This document shows, piece by piece, positions 19,562-27,565 of a DNA stretch of 64,000 bases (positions are counted from its first letter, which is position 1; every line of letters begins with the position of its first letter). The stretch is taken from the NCBI RefSeq assembly GCF_030817415.1, contig NZ_JAUSZI010000002.1, positions 3,162,001 to 3,226,000 of the forward strand, given 5' to 3'. Made by a program: the position numbers and the translations under genes. A model generated the notes under the pieces. That model did no database searches. It worked only from the letters and a program-made list of their open reading frames with translations, and was not told where the DNA came from. This DNA comes from Streptomyces umbrinus. GTDB taxonomy: Bacteria > Actinomycetota > Actinomycetes > Streptomycetales > Streptomycetaceae.

Positions 19562-20100
19562 GCGGCGGGCGACGGCCGTCGGTCCAGGTCGACCCGTGCC
19601 TCGGTCACGACCGACCGGCCGCCACCGTTCGCCCCCACCCTCATGACGGACGGGAATGCCGCGACCTGGAAGGCCGGGCCCACGGTCCCGTGCTGAGCCG
19701 GTTCCGCCACCACCTGCGCCACCGGTGTGAGCTGGGCGACCATGTCGGTGGTCCGTGCGACGTCACCGACGACCGTGGCGAGCACGCGCTCGCGTCCGCC
19801 GGGCATGGCCCTCGCGTACTCCACGAACTTGGGCAGCTCCTCCTTGCAGGCCGGACAACCGGGCGAGAAGAAGCCCACCAGCGTGTCGTCCGCGAGCCCT
19901 TCACGGCTGAGTGGAGTGCCGTCCACGGTGACAGTGGTGAACTCGCCAACCTCCTCCCCGACACCTATGGAGGCGCGGCCGCTGAGATTGCCGATCAGTT
20001 CCGTGTGCTCCCGCAGCCGTTTGACCACGCCCAGAGTGAGCGTCAGGTCCAGGGCGCACAACAGCCCCACGAACACCACGGCGACGATCAGGAACGGCAT
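19558..20100 (-). CDS. TlpA/MauD-like membrane-anchored thiol-disulfide redoxin
   Basis: A 180-residue thioredoxin-fold protein. A single N-terminal membrane anchor (FLIVAVVFVGLLCALDLTLT) precedes the redoxin domain, whose active site is SPGCPACKEELP with cysteines at residues 82 and 85. ATG 20100 is preferred over ATG 20112 because GGAGG lies just before it. The pairing with a MauE-like protein mirrors MauE/MauD of methylamine dehydrogenase maturation, where the pair handles disulfides of an exported partner. No dehydrogenase is nearby, so the client is unknown. Its stop overlaps the ABC gene start. Confidence 0.87.
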   Translation of the reverse strand: MPFLIVAVVFVGLLCALDLTLTLGVVKRLREHTELIGNLSGRASIGVGEEVGEFTTVTVDGTPLSREGLADDTLVGFFSPGCPACKEELPKFVEYARAMPGGRERVLATVVGDVARTTDMVAQLTPVAQVVAEPAQHGTVGPAFQVAAFPSVMRVGANGGGRSVVTEARVDLDRRPSPAA

Positions 20101-20115
20101 GAGTCCTCCCATGGA

Positions 20116-20200
20116 CTGTCATCTGTTTTGACCTGTCAGCTGTGTTGGGCTGTCAGCTGTTCTGAGCTGTTGTCTGTCTTGAGCCGTCAGCTGCCCGGTC
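20116..20200. repeat. Five tandem 17-bp repeats across the MauE gene end and the MauE-TlpA spacer
   Basis: Units start at 20116, 20133, 20150, 20167 and 20184. The consensus is near CTGTCAGCTGTTTTGAG; the middle two units (CTGTCAGCTGTGTTGGG and CTGTCAGCTGTTCTGAG) are closest, and the last is diverged. The array includes the MauE stop codon (20153-20155), so unit gain or loss would alter the C-terminal tail and the spacing to the redoxin gene. Confidence 0.7.
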
Positions 20201-20773
20201 TTCACGTGGCGGTCTGTCGTCCCGGTCTCCCCGGCCGCCTCCCCGGCCCACTGGCGGGACGGCCGGGGCGAAGAGTTCCAGAAAGTCGTCCAGCAGCACG
20301 ACCAGGCCGGCGCCGCACAGTCCGGCCAGGGCCGCGACGCACGCTCCGGCCGGCCGGAGCTCGCCGGGCAGCAGCACGGCCGGGGTGCCCACGGCTGCCC
20401 CGGCCGCCAGCAGAACATTGCGCAGCACGTGCGGGCGGCCCAGGGGACGTACGGAGGTACCGCCGAAGCACTGGCACGGCGCGTGGACGCCGCGACGCAC
20501 GGCATGGGCGATGCCGACGGCGAACACGGTCAGCAGCGTGGCCGCCAGCACGAACCCGGCGGCCGGGCTCACCACCAGCAGCATCCACGTGGCGAACTCC
20601 GCCACGACGATGATCCGCGCCGCCGCCCCGACCCAGCCCCCGGGCAGCAGGTCCATCGTGCGCAGGGACTCGGCGAAGGCATGGAAACGCCCTCGGCCCG
20701 CGACCTTGCTCAGCGACGAGGTCAGGAAGACGACGCCGATCAGGCAGCGCAGGGCCAGGGCCACATAGGGCAC
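20153..20773 (-). CDS. MauE/DoxX-family redox-associated membrane protein
   Basis: A 206-residue membrane protein with about four spans (VALALRCLIGVVFLTSSLSK; IIVVAEFATWMLLVVSPAAG; FVLAATLLTVFAVGIAHAV; and a pair near 125-170). After the third span it has the HAPCQCFGG motif typical of MauE-like proteins, whose cysteines are thought to relay electrons to a partner redoxin. Start GTG 20773 follows GAAGGAGA. It heads the order MauE, TlpA, ABC exporter, signal peptidase. The last about 30 residues are hydrophilic and encoded partly by a tandem repeat array. Confidence 0.82.
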   Translation of the reverse strand: MPYVALALRCLIGVVFLTSSLSKVAGRGRFHAFAESLRTMDLLPGGWVGAAARIIVVAEFATWMLLVVSPAAGFVLAATLLTVFAVGIAHAVRRGVHAPCQCFGGTSVRPLGRPHVLRNVLLAAGAAVGTPAVLLPGELRPAGACVAALAGLCGAGLVVLLDDFLELFAPAVPPVGRGGGRGDRDDRPPREDRAADGSRQTTAQNS

Positions 20774-20867
20774 GGGAATCTCCTTCGGCTTCGGCGCTCC
20801 GGGTGAGGCGGTGCGATCCGCGCCGACCGGGGTCCGGGAAGTCCTCGGCTCCCCGTCCCCCGGCGGC

Positions 20868-22082
20868 TCACGGATGGCGATCGGTCAGACCGGTCCCGGT
20901 CCCGGTGGCGAAGGGGCCGCCGTCGCCGAAGACGAGCCGTGCGAAGTTCTCGCCGATGCGGCGGTGTCCCGCGGGGTCGGGGTGGACCTCGTCGGGCAGC
21001 GGCAACTCGGCGTAGTCCTTCTCGCCGTAGAGGTCGCGACCGTCGAGGTAGTGCAGGTTCGGGTCGTCGGCCGCCCGCTGTCCGACGATCCGGGCGAGTT
21101 CGTCGCGGATGACGTTGAGCGTCAGACGCCCGGCGGCGCGTTCGGCGGGATCGCCCGTGGCCTTGAACCGGAGGGTCCCGCCGTCGAGGTCGGGCGCGAG
21201 GGGGCCCGGGGTGTCCTCCTGGACCGGGCACAGGACGGGGGACACGACCAGCAGCGGCGTGGTCGCGTGCCCCTCGCGGATGGTGTCCAGGAACCCGTGG
21301 ACCGCGGGGGTGAAGGCGCGCAGGCGCATCGCGTCGGCGTTGACGACGTTGATGCCGATCTTGAGGCTGATCAGGTCCGCGGGGGTGTCCCGCATCGCAC
21401 GCGCGGTGAACGGGTCGAGCAGCGCGCTGCCGCCGAACCCCAGGTTGACCAGCTCCACACCGCCCCGGCTTGCGGCCAGGGCCGGCCAAGTGGCGGTCGG
21501 GTGGGCCGCGTTGGAGCCATGGCTGATGGAACTGCCGTGGTGCAGCCATACCTTGCGGCCGTTGTCCGGCGCCTGCTCGACGGGGGCATCGGTGCGCAGG
21601 GCGATCAGCTCGGTGATCTCCGTGTGCGGAAGCCAGATCTCGATGTCCTTGTCGCCCGCGGGCAGTTCGGCGAACCGGGCCGTGCCGGCGGGCCCCTCGG
21701 TCAGCTCGGCGGACTGCGTGACCATGTCGACGATCGTGCGTACGTTGCCGCCGGCCACCGTGGCCTGGGCGGTGAGACGGCCGTCGACCAGCAGGTCGTA
21801 CACGCCGTCCGCCGGGGCCGGGAAACCTCGGTAGACCCGCTTGGTGGGCAGCGTGTCCAGTTCGACTGTGGTGGCCCTGGTGCGGAAGGCCAACCGCACG
21901 CCGGAGGGCTGGGCCTCGGCCACGGCGAGCTGGTCGTCGGGGATCTGGCGGCGAGCCCGGGCGGGCAGGCGATGGGGCAGCAGGCCGTGCGGGGTCTGTT
22001 CCAGATCCAGGAAACCGCGCAGCAAGTCCGCGGTGACGGGCGTGGTGATCCAGTCGTGTTCGGTGTTCATTGCCTCGTTCAT
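20868..22082 (-). CDS. SGNH-type hydrolase (GDSL lipase/esterase family)
   Basis: A 404-residue, probably cytoplasmic enzyme. An N-terminal beta-rich region (about residues 40-180) precedes the SGNH core: block I LHHGSSISHGS with the nucleophilic Ser, block II VNLGFGGSALLDP, block III KIGINVVN, and block V DEVHPDPAGH with the Asp/His pair. The Ser box departs from classical GDS. It follows the TetR gene by 4 bp on the same strand and is probably its target. ATG 22082 and ATG 22070 are both possible starts. The substrate could be an acetylated sugar or a lipid ester. Confidence 0.82.
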   Translation of the reverse strand: MNEAMNTEHDWITTPVTADLLRGFLDLEQTPHGLLPHRLPARARRQIPDDQLAVAEAQPSGVRLAFRTRATTVELDTLPTKRVYRGFPAPADGVYDLLVDGRLTAQATVAGGNVRTIVDMVTQSAELTEGPAGTARFAELPAGDKDIEIWLPHTEITELIALRTDAPVEQAPDNGRKVWLHHGSSISHGSNAAHPTATWPALAASRGGVELVNLGFGGSALLDPFTARAMRDTPADLISLKIGINVVNADAMRLRAFTPAVHGFLDTIREGHATTPLLVVSPVLCPVQEDTPGPLAPDLDGGTLRFKATGDPAERAAGRLTLNVIRDELARIVGQRAADDPNLHYLDGRDLYGEKDYAELPLPDEVHPDPAGHRRIGENFARLVFGDGGPFATGTGTGLTDRHP

Positions 22083-22086
22083 CGCC

Positions 22087-22656
22087 TCAGGTCGTGGTCC
22101 AGGTGCGCAGCAGGGTGTCGAGGGCGTCCAGGGTCCAGGCCCAGGATTCCTGCGAGGGGACGGCGGTGTGGCTGAAGCTTCCGGCCATCTCCAGGCTCAC
22201 GTATCCGTGGAAGACGCTGCCCAGCATCCGGACCGCGTGCGTCTGGTCCGGCTCCGTCAGGTCGTAGCCGCGCAGGATCGCCCGCGTCATCTGCGAGTGC
22301 CTCACCCCGGCACTGGCGGCCGCCGTCTCGGGGTCGAGCCTGAGCCGGGCGGCGTCGTAGCGACCGGGGTGCTCCCGGGCGTAGTCGCGGTAGGCGTCCG
22401 CGAAGGCGGCCAGCGCGTCCTTGCCTGCCCGCCCGGCCACGGCAGCGGCGACCCGGTCGGCGAGTTCCTCCAGCGCGAGCAGGGCGATCCGCGTCTTGAG
22501 GTCGTGCGAGTTCTTCACGTGCGAGTACAGACTCGCGACCTTGACGTCGAACCGCCGGGCGAGCGCCGAGACGGTCACCTGGTCGAAGCCGACCTCGTCG
22601 GCCAGCTCCGCCCCCGCCCGGGTCAGACGCTCCGTGGTCAGCCCCACTCGAACCAT
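22087..22656 (-). CDS. TetR-family regulator
   Basis: A 189-residue repressor-type protein with the N-terminal HTH (GFDQVTVSALARRFDVKVAS, LYSHVKN) and a C-terminal ligand domain of the WHG/TetR_C class. ATG 22656 follows GAGAGGA. A TTG further upstream (22680) is in frame but less likely. It is 45% or more alike by eye to the TetR at 25398, sharing AAVAGRAGKDALAAFADAYR almost exactly, so the two are paralogues. It likely controls itself and the SGNH hydrolase, and possibly the divergent FBP gene, through the palindrome at 22690-22714. Confidence 0.87.
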   Translation of the reverse strand: MVRVGLTTERLTRAGAELADEVGFDQVTVSALARRFDVKVASLYSHVKNSHDLKTRIALLALEELADRVAAAVAGRAGKDALAAFADAYRDYAREHPGRYDAARLRLDPETAAASAGVRHSQMTRAILRGYDLTEPDQTHAVRMLGSVFHGYVSLEMAGSFSHTAVPSQESWAWTLDALDTLLRTWTTT

Positions 22657-22689
22657 AACCGTCCTCTCTATTGCCGACAACCATTATGC

Positions 22690-22714
22690 ATTTGCCTAAC
22701 ATCTTTAGGCAAAT
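22690..22714. promoter_or_regulatory. Perfect palindrome in the TetR/FBP divergent promoter
   Basis: ATTTGCCTAA-CATCT-TTAGGCAAAT is a perfect 10-5-10 inverted repeat, AT-rich against a GC-rich background. It lies 34 bp before the TetR start and 14 bp before the FBP start. It has the size and placing of a TetR-dimer operator controlling both directions. Confidence 0.75.
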
Positions 22715-22727
22715 TAGCCTGCCTCTC

Positions 22728-23219
22728 ATGAAACCTCTGACCGAGCAAGAGATCCGTACGGCGTTCGTGAACTGCACCAAGGGCGAGTCGAAGCGCCTGT
22801 CCGTCCCCCGCGACCTGGCCGAACGGCCCTGGGACGAGCTGGACTTCCTCGGCTGGCGCGACCCCCAGGCCCCCGACCGTGCCTACCTCGCCACCGAGCT
22901 GGACGGCCGCCCGGTGGCGCTCGCACTGCGCGGCACCGGCGCCGCTTCCTGGCAGACGCGGCGCAGCATGTGCTCGATATGCCTGACCACCCACACCGGA
23001 GGCGTCTCGCTGATGGTCGCCGCGAAGGCGGGCAAGGCCGGGCAGCAGGGCAACTCCGTGGGCGCCTACATGTGCAGCGACCTCGCCTGCCCCCTGTACG
23101 TACGGGGGAAGAAGGACGCGGGCGTCGGCGCGCGGCTCCCCGAGTCGCTGACCCTGGAGGAGAAGATCCAGCGGACCGTCGCGAACCTCGGCGCGTTCAT
23201 CGCCAAGGTCACCGCGTGA
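22728..23219 (+). CDS. FBP-domain protein (elongation factor G-binding protein-like)
   Basis: A 163-residue protein matching the C-terminal treble-clef zinc-finger domain of EF-G-binding proteins (PF16571). The zinc ligands are visible as RRSMCSICLTTH and YMCSDLACPLYVRG, giving a CxxC plus CxxxxC set. The FusB family rescues EF-G from stalled or fusidic-acid-locked ribosomes. Actinomycete versions with only this finger are common and largely uncharacterised. The divergent TetR gene and the palindrome just before its start suggest induced expression. No fusidic-acid resistance role can be claimed from sequence. Confidence 0.8.
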   Translation: MKPLTEQEIRTAFVNCTKGESKRLSVPRDLAERPWDELDFLGWRDPQAPDRAYLATELDGRPVALALRGTGAASWQTRRSMCSICLTTHTGGVSLMVAAKAGKAGQQGNSVGAYMCSDLACPLYVRGKKDAGVGARLPESLTLEEKIQRTVANLGAFIAKVTA

Positions 23220-23250
23220 AGCAGCCGCCGCCGGGCAAGGCCGCCGGCGT

Positions 23251-24120
23251 CTAGTGGTCCGCCGCGGAGTGGCCGGCCGATTGCGCGGCCCAGGACGCGA
23301 GGATGCGCAGACGGTCGTGGCTGGGGGTGCCGGGTTCGGCGGTCAGGGTGATGAGCTGCTGGTCGGGATCGGCGGTGCAGGTGAGGAAGGACCAGTCGAG
23401 GGTGAGCTCACCCGCGACCGGATGGTTCAGGACCTTCGTGCCCGTGCCCTGGACGGCGACGCGATGGGCGCCCCACCACCGCCGGAAGTCGGGATCCTGG
23501 AGCGACAACTCGCCCACCAGCTCGACCAGCCGTGGATCCTGCGGGTCACGGGCGGCCTCCATACGCAGCTGGGCCAGGCTCGTCCGTGCCACCCAGTCCC
23601 AGTCCGGGTACAGCGCCCTGATGGCCGGGTCGCGGAAGACCAGCCGTACGAAGTTGCGCTTGTTCTCGGGAATCCGCGCGAAGTCGGTGAACAGGGCGGC
23701 GGCCATGGGGTTCCAGGCGAGGATGTCCGTGCGCCGGCCCAGGACGACGGCCGGTGTGGTGGCCAGGTCGTCCAGCAGACGCCGTAGCTGCGGCTGGACC
23801 TTCTGCGTGGTGCGCCGGCGGGGCCGGGCGGCGTCCTTGCCCGACAGCTCGAACAGGTAGGCACGCTCGCTGTCGTCGAGCCGGAGAACACGCGCGAGGG
23901 TGTCCAACACCGGTTCGGAGGCCTGGCGGCGGCCCTGTTCCAGGCGCGTGTAGTAGTCGGGGCTGATCGACGCCAGCAGGGCAACTTCCTCCCGGCGCAG
24001 CCCCTTGACCCTGCGCCGGCCGCCCGAATCGGGCAGCCCGACCTGGGCCGGGCCCAGCTCCGTGCGCCGCGCCTTGAGGAAGGCACCCAGCTCGCCGGGG
24101 TGCGCGTTGCCGCTGCTCAT
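23251..24120 (-). CDS. MmyB-type XRE-family regulator
   Basis: A 289-residue regulator: N-terminal HTH (LGAFLKARRTELGPAQVGLP, REEVALLASISPDYYTRLEQ) and an MmyB-like PAS-type ligand domain (PF17765; DILAWNPMAAALFTDF, RNFVRLVFRDP, LVGELSLQDPDFRRWW). ATG 24120 is used; the frame runs on upstream only through a translated Arg-Val repeat that mirrors the GCACCC array. MmyB-like proteins in Streptomyces are thought to bind fatty-acid-like ligands and control a divergent enzyme gene. Here that partner is the hydrolase at 24366, with paired TGTCC-N2-GGACA sites between them. Confidence 0.88.
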   Translation of the reverse strand: MSSGNAHPGELGAFLKARRTELGPAQVGLPDSGGRRRVKGLRREEVALLASISPDYYTRLEQGRRQASEPVLDTLARVLRLDDSERAYLFELSGKDAARPRRRTTQKVQPQLRRLLDDLATTPAVVLGRRTDILAWNPMAAALFTDFARIPENKRNFVRLVFRDPAIRALYPDWDWVARTSLAQLRMEAARDPQDPRLVELVGELSLQDPDFRRWWGAHRVAVQGTGTKVLNHPVAGELTLDWSFLTCTADPDQQLITLTAEPGTPSHDRLRILASWAAQSAGHSAADH

Positions 24121-24167
24121 GGATACGAGTCTTACAGACAGCCATGCCCGTGACAGGGGGCCTGACG

Positions 24168-24195
24168 TGTCCCAGGACAGGGTTGTCCGAGGACA
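24168..24195. promoter_or_regulatory. Two TGTCC-N2-GGACA operator-like sites
   Basis: TGTCCCAGGACA (24168-24179) and TGTCCGAGGACA (24184-24195) are perfect palindromes with 16-bp centre spacing, 48 bp upstream of the MmyB-type regulator start. The repetition and symmetry make them good candidates for the binding sites of that regulator, acting on itself and the divergent hydrolase. Confidence 0.72.
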
Positions 24196-24290
24196 GGAGT
24201 CGCCCCTTACCCACCCGCGTACCGCGTGGGAGCGTCGATGACATGACCGGCGGACGGGCCTCCCCGAGGCCGTCACAGCACTTCCGCACC

Positions 24291-24350
24291 GCACCGGCAC
24301 CGGCACCCGCACCCGCACCCGCACCCGCACCCGCACCCGCACCCGCACCC
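24291..24350. repeat. GCACCC hexanucleotide tandem repeat next to a ribosome binding site
   Basis: Two GCACCG units (24291-24302) are followed by eight exact GCACCC units (24303-24350). The array ends directly against the AGGAG ribosome site (24351-24355) of the hydrolase gene at 24366. It lies in the untranslated leader between the operator sites and the gene. Confidence 0.9.
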
Positions 24351-24365
24351 AGGAGACGCAGAAAC

Positions 24366-25301
24366 ATGAAGGCCGACGTCACCTTCCCCAGCAACAACCT
24401 CACTCTCGCCGGGATTCTCTTCACCCCCGATACGCCCGACACCCCCGATGACCACGTCGGCGGCCGGTTGCCCGCCGTCGTCATCTCCCATCCCGGAGGC
24501 GGCGTGAAGGAGCAGAGCCCGAGCATCTACGCCGAGCGTCTGGCCGCTGCCGGGTTCGCCGCGCTTGTCTTCGACGCCGCCCACCAGGGCGAGAGCGAGG
24601 GCGAGCCGCGCGGTCTGGAGAACCCGTTCCAGCGGGCCGAGGACATCAAGTCCGCCGTGTCCTACCTGACCACCCGTGCCGACATCGACCCGGACCGCAT
24701 CGGGGCTCTGGGCATCTGCGCGTCCGGCGGTTACGTCCCCTTCGCCGCGCAGACCGACCACCGCATCAAGAGCGTCGCCACGGTCAGCGCCGCGGACATG
24801 GGCTCGGTGATCCGTGAGGGACTGGGCCGCACACAGGACCCGGCGGTCCTCGATGCCATGCTCGACCGGGCCGGTGAACTGCGCACCGCGGAAGCGCGCG
24901 GCGCGGCCCCGCAGTTGGAGGCGTGGATCCCCGACAACGCCGAGGAGTTGCTGGAGACGGCCACCAGGCAGTTCCGGGAGACGTACGAGTTCTACCGCAC
25001 CCCGCGCGGCCATCACCCCCGCGCCGACCAGGGGTGGGTGCTGCGCAGTGTCGACCTGCTCGCCCAGTACGACTCGTACGCGATGATCCGGCTCATCTCG
25101 CCCCGGCCCCTGCTGATGATCGCCGGTTCGGAGGCGGAGACCGCCTACTTCAGCCGGGAGGCGATCGAGAGGGCGGCCGAGCCCAGGGAACTGTTCGTCA
25201 TCGAGGGCGCCACCCACATCGACCTGTACGACAGGGACGAGTACGTCACGCCCGCCGTCGCCAGGCTCACCGAGTTCTTCGGCAAGCACCTGGCCGGCTG
25301 A
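24366..25301 (+). CDS. Alpha/beta hydrolase (dienelactone hydrolase-like)
   Basis: A 311-residue soluble enzyme. VVISHPGGGVKEQSP forms the oxyanion region, GICASGGY carries the nucleophilic Ser (residue 120), and the C-terminal EGATHIDLYDRDEYV provides the His. The extended middle section (about 130-220) resembles the YcjY-like group often found beside MmyB-type regulators. ATG 24366 follows AGGAG after a hexanucleotide array. The preceding regulator reads the opposite way and probably controls it. The natural ester or lactone substrate is unknown. Confidence 0.87.
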   Translation: MKADVTFPSNNLTLAGILFTPDTPDTPDDHVGGRLPAVVISHPGGGVKEQSPSIYAERLAAAGFAALVFDAAHQGESEGEPRGLENPFQRAEDIKSAVSYLTTRADIDPDRIGALGICASGGYVPFAAQTDHRIKSVATVSAADMGSVIREGLGRTQDPAVLDAMLDRAGELRTAEARGAAPQLEAWIPDNAEELLETATRQFRETYEFYRTPRGHHPRADQGWVLRSVDLLAQYDSYAMIRLISPRPLLMIAGSEAETAYFSREAIERAAEPRELFVIEGATHIDLYDRDEYVTPAVARLTEFFGKHLAG

Positions 25302-25355
25302 CCGCCCGCGATCCGAGACCGGGATCCAAGGCCGGGATCCGCCGCCTTGCTTGCT

Positions 25356-25395
25356 ACCATCTCCAGGTTTTTGGCCAGAACCCTTAGGAGATGGT
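25356..25395. promoter_or_regulatory. Imperfect 40-bp palindrome overlapping the TetR translation start region
   Basis: ACCATCTCC (25356-25364) is complementary to GGAGATGGT (25387-25395), and the inner AGGTTTTTGG/CCAGAACCCT segments are largely complementary too. It includes the GGAG ribosome site of the TetR gene at 25398, so bound repressor would block its own expression. Confidence 0.55.
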
Positions 25396-25397
25396 TG

Positions 25398-25979
25398 ATG
25401 ATGGCCCGTGCCGGGATCACGGCCGACCGGCTCGTCGAGGCCGCTGCCGATCTCGCGGACGAGGTCGGCTTCGAGAGCGTCACGCTGTCCGCGCTGGCCC
25501 GGCGGTTCGGTGTGAAGGACGCGAGCCTGTACTCGCACGTCAGGAGCCTGCACGACCTGCGCACCCGGGTCGCGCTCCTCGCGGGCGGCGAGATGATCGA
25601 CCGGATCTCCACGGCGGTGGCCGGACGGGCCGGCAAGGACGCCCTGGCCGCCTTCGCCGACGCCTACCGTGAGTACGCGCTGGAGCGGCCGGGGCGGTAC
25701 GCGGCCACCCAGATCCGTATCGACCAGTCCCTCGTCGCCGCCTCCCCCGCCTTCGCCCGGACCGCCGAGGTCACGTACGGGATGCTCCGCGCGTACGGCC
25801 TCGACGAACCCGATCTCACCGACGCCGTCCGCCTGTTGAGGAGCACCTTCCACGGCTACTGCGCGCTGGAGGCCTCCGGCGGCTTCGGTGCGCCCCGTGA
25901 CGTACAGACGTCCTGGAACCGGACGATCGACGCGCTCCACGTGCTGCTGGAGAACTGGCCGACTACGAGCGCCCCGTAG
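25398..25979 (+). CDS. TetR-family regulator, paralogue of the one at 22087-22656
   Basis: A 193-residue regulator with HTH GFESVTLSALARRFGVKDAS followed by LYSHVRS, and a TetR_C_33/WHG-like ligand domain with AGRAGKDALAAFADAYREYA. ATG 25398 follows GGAG by seven bases; 25401 is an adjacent alternative. It lies 96 bp behind the alpha/beta hydrolase gene on the same strand. The near-identity of several blocks with the TetR three kilobases upstream points to local duplication. Targets are unknown beyond probable autoregulation. Confidence 0.87.
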   Translation: MMARAGITADRLVEAAADLADEVGFESVTLSALARRFGVKDASLYSHVRSLHDLRTRVALLAGGEMIDRISTAVAGRAGKDALAAFADAYREYALERPGRYAATQIRIDQSLVAASPAFARTAEVTYGMLRAYGLDEPDLTDAVRLLRSTFHGYCALEASGGFGAPRDVQTSWNRTIDALHVLLENWPTTSAP

Positions 25980-26154
25980 CGGCGGGGAGCTGTGACATCT
26001 TTCGGTGCCGCCGAGTGGGCACGACCGGCCACGACGAACTCGCGCCTTTCACCCATGAGTTGCCCTTGAGTTGCCCTACCCCAGGTGCCCCCCTGACCAC
26101 TTAGACTGGAAACTTCGCCGGTTTCAGGTGCCGCCCTGGGGGAGGGAGCGCGCA

Positions 26155-27549
26155 GTGTCCCAACAGCAGCTCCGACGCAACCCGTCCAGGCCGGATCCCG
26201 ATCCGCATCTGCCCCATGGCCCGCGCCCCGCGCGAATAGTGCGCTGGCTGGGCGGATTCGGCTGCGCGGCCGCCGGCTACGCGGTGTTCCAGTCCCTCGT
26301 CGGGGTGCTGCCGGACAGCATCGACGGAGATTCCGCGCGGTACGCGATCGCCGCGGTGAGCGGGCTCGCGACGGCCGTCGCGGCCTGGCTGTCGGCGGCA
26401 CTGCTCCGGTCCCGGTACGCGGACGCGGACAACACCCCTGTATTGCCGGGGCCGTTGACGGGCACTGCCTCCGCTCTGTCGGGGCCAGGACCGCTCCCCG
26501 CGCTCTTCTCCGCCGCCTACGACACCCTCGCCGAACAGGTCTGCGTGGTCGACGACCCGGTCCGCGGGCGGCTCACCGGATGGGCGCACTCCCTCGGCGA
26601 GAGCGGCCCCGGCCGACCCACCTCGGTGGGTACCGCGTACGGCCTGCACATCATGCTGGACCTCGGGATGCCCGAGGGCCGGATCGGCGCGGGCGACCTG
26701 GTGGACACTCTGTGGCGGCTGCGACTGCCCGACGGCGGATGGTCGGCGCGCTCGCAGGGTTCCGAGGCCCGCCCGGCGGTGACCGCCCTGGTGCTGGGCG
26801 CGCTGGCCCGGGCAGGCGCTTCGCGGGAGCGGCTGGCGGCCGAGGTGGCGGTGTGCGAGACGGGCTTCACCCATGAACTCGACCGTACGGGACGGGAGTT
26901 GACGCATGTCGTGACGACCGTGCTGCGCGGTCTGCTGCGCGCCGCGCCCGGTTCGGAAGCGCTGTCGCTGCTGCGGGACGCTCTCGTCGAGGGCGCGGTC
27001 ACCGATCCGCGTCGCGAGCACCGCCGTTGCTGGGGCTACCGGCTCGCTCCCTTCCACGGACCGCCGTCGCCGCTGCACACCGCACAGGCCGTGGTCGCGC
27101 TGGACCGTGCGGCCCGGGTGCTGGGCGGCGAGAGCGCCAACGGCCGCGCGGCCCGCGAGGACGGCGTGCGCTGGCTGCTGGCCTGCCCGGACGCCCCGCA
27201 CGACGCCTGCCTCGATCTGGCCAACCTCCGCGAGGAGGTGCGCAGGCCCCGCACCGACGACCCGTCCCGCCACGAGGTCCTGAACGTACGGCACTTCACC
27301 GCTTCGTGGGTCGTCCGCGCCCTGCTCACCCCCGGCGCCCGGGACATCGCCCGCGAGGACGGCCTGGAGGAGGAGTGGCGGGACCGGCTGAACGGCGCGG
27401 TCAGCGCGGTGTGGGCCGGGCAGACGGACGGCATATGGACCTGGGTCCGCGACGACACCAGCGAGCTGCGCCGCCCCATGTGGATGACCTATCAGGGCCT
27501 TTCGGCGCTGCGGGCTCATGCCGTATGGGTATACCAACCGCATGGCTGA
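26155..27549 (+). CDS. Membrane-anchored prenyltransferase/squalene-cyclase-like alpha-toroid protein
   Basis: A 464-residue protein starting at GTG 26155 behind GGAGGGAG. Two N-terminal membrane spans (IVRWLGGFGCAAAGYAVFQS; YAIAAVSGLATAVAAWLSAA) precede an all-alpha domain with QW-like repeats: WRLRLPDGGWSARSQGS, DGIWTWVRDDTSE. This resembles the (alpha/alpha) toroid shared by squalene cyclases and protein prenyltransferases. I see neither a DxDD cyclase motif nor a prenyltransferase zinc site, so catalysis is doubtful. It is probably a binding or signalling version. The cupin gene follows 16 bp later. Confidence 0.72.
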   Translation: MSQQQLRRNPSRPDPDPHLPHGPRPARIVRWLGGFGCAAAGYAVFQSLVGVLPDSIDGDSARYAIAAVSGLATAVAAWLSAALLRSRYADADNTPVLPGPLTGTASALSGPGPLPALFSAAYDTLAEQVCVVDDPVRGRLTGWAHSLGESGPGRPTSVGTAYGLHIMLDLGMPEGRIGAGDLVDTLWRLRLPDGGWSARSQGSEARPAVTALVLGALARAGASRERLAAEVAVCETGFTHELDRTGRELTHVVTTVLRGLLRAAPGSEALSLLRDALVEGAVTDPRREHRRCWGYRLAPFHGPPSPLHTAQAVVALDRAARVLGGESANGRAAREDGVRWLLACPDAPHDACLDLANLREEVRRPRTDDPSRHEVLNVRHFTASWVVRALLTPGARDIAREDGLEEEWRDRLNGAVSAVWAGQTDGIWTWVRDDTSELRRPMWMTYQGLSALRAHAVWVYQPHG

Positions 27550-27565
27550 GACAGGAGAAGCGTGC

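Noticed and set aside
23226..23250. Terminator for the convergent FBP and MmyB-type genes
   Set aside because: CGCCGG/CCGGCG can pair, but the stem is only six bases in a GCC-rich run and partly overlaps a stop codon.
23251..24348. Longer MmyB-type protein with an Arg-Val repeat N-terminus
   Set aside because: The repeat is only the antisense reading of the GCACCC array; ATG 24120 starts the conserved HTH region.
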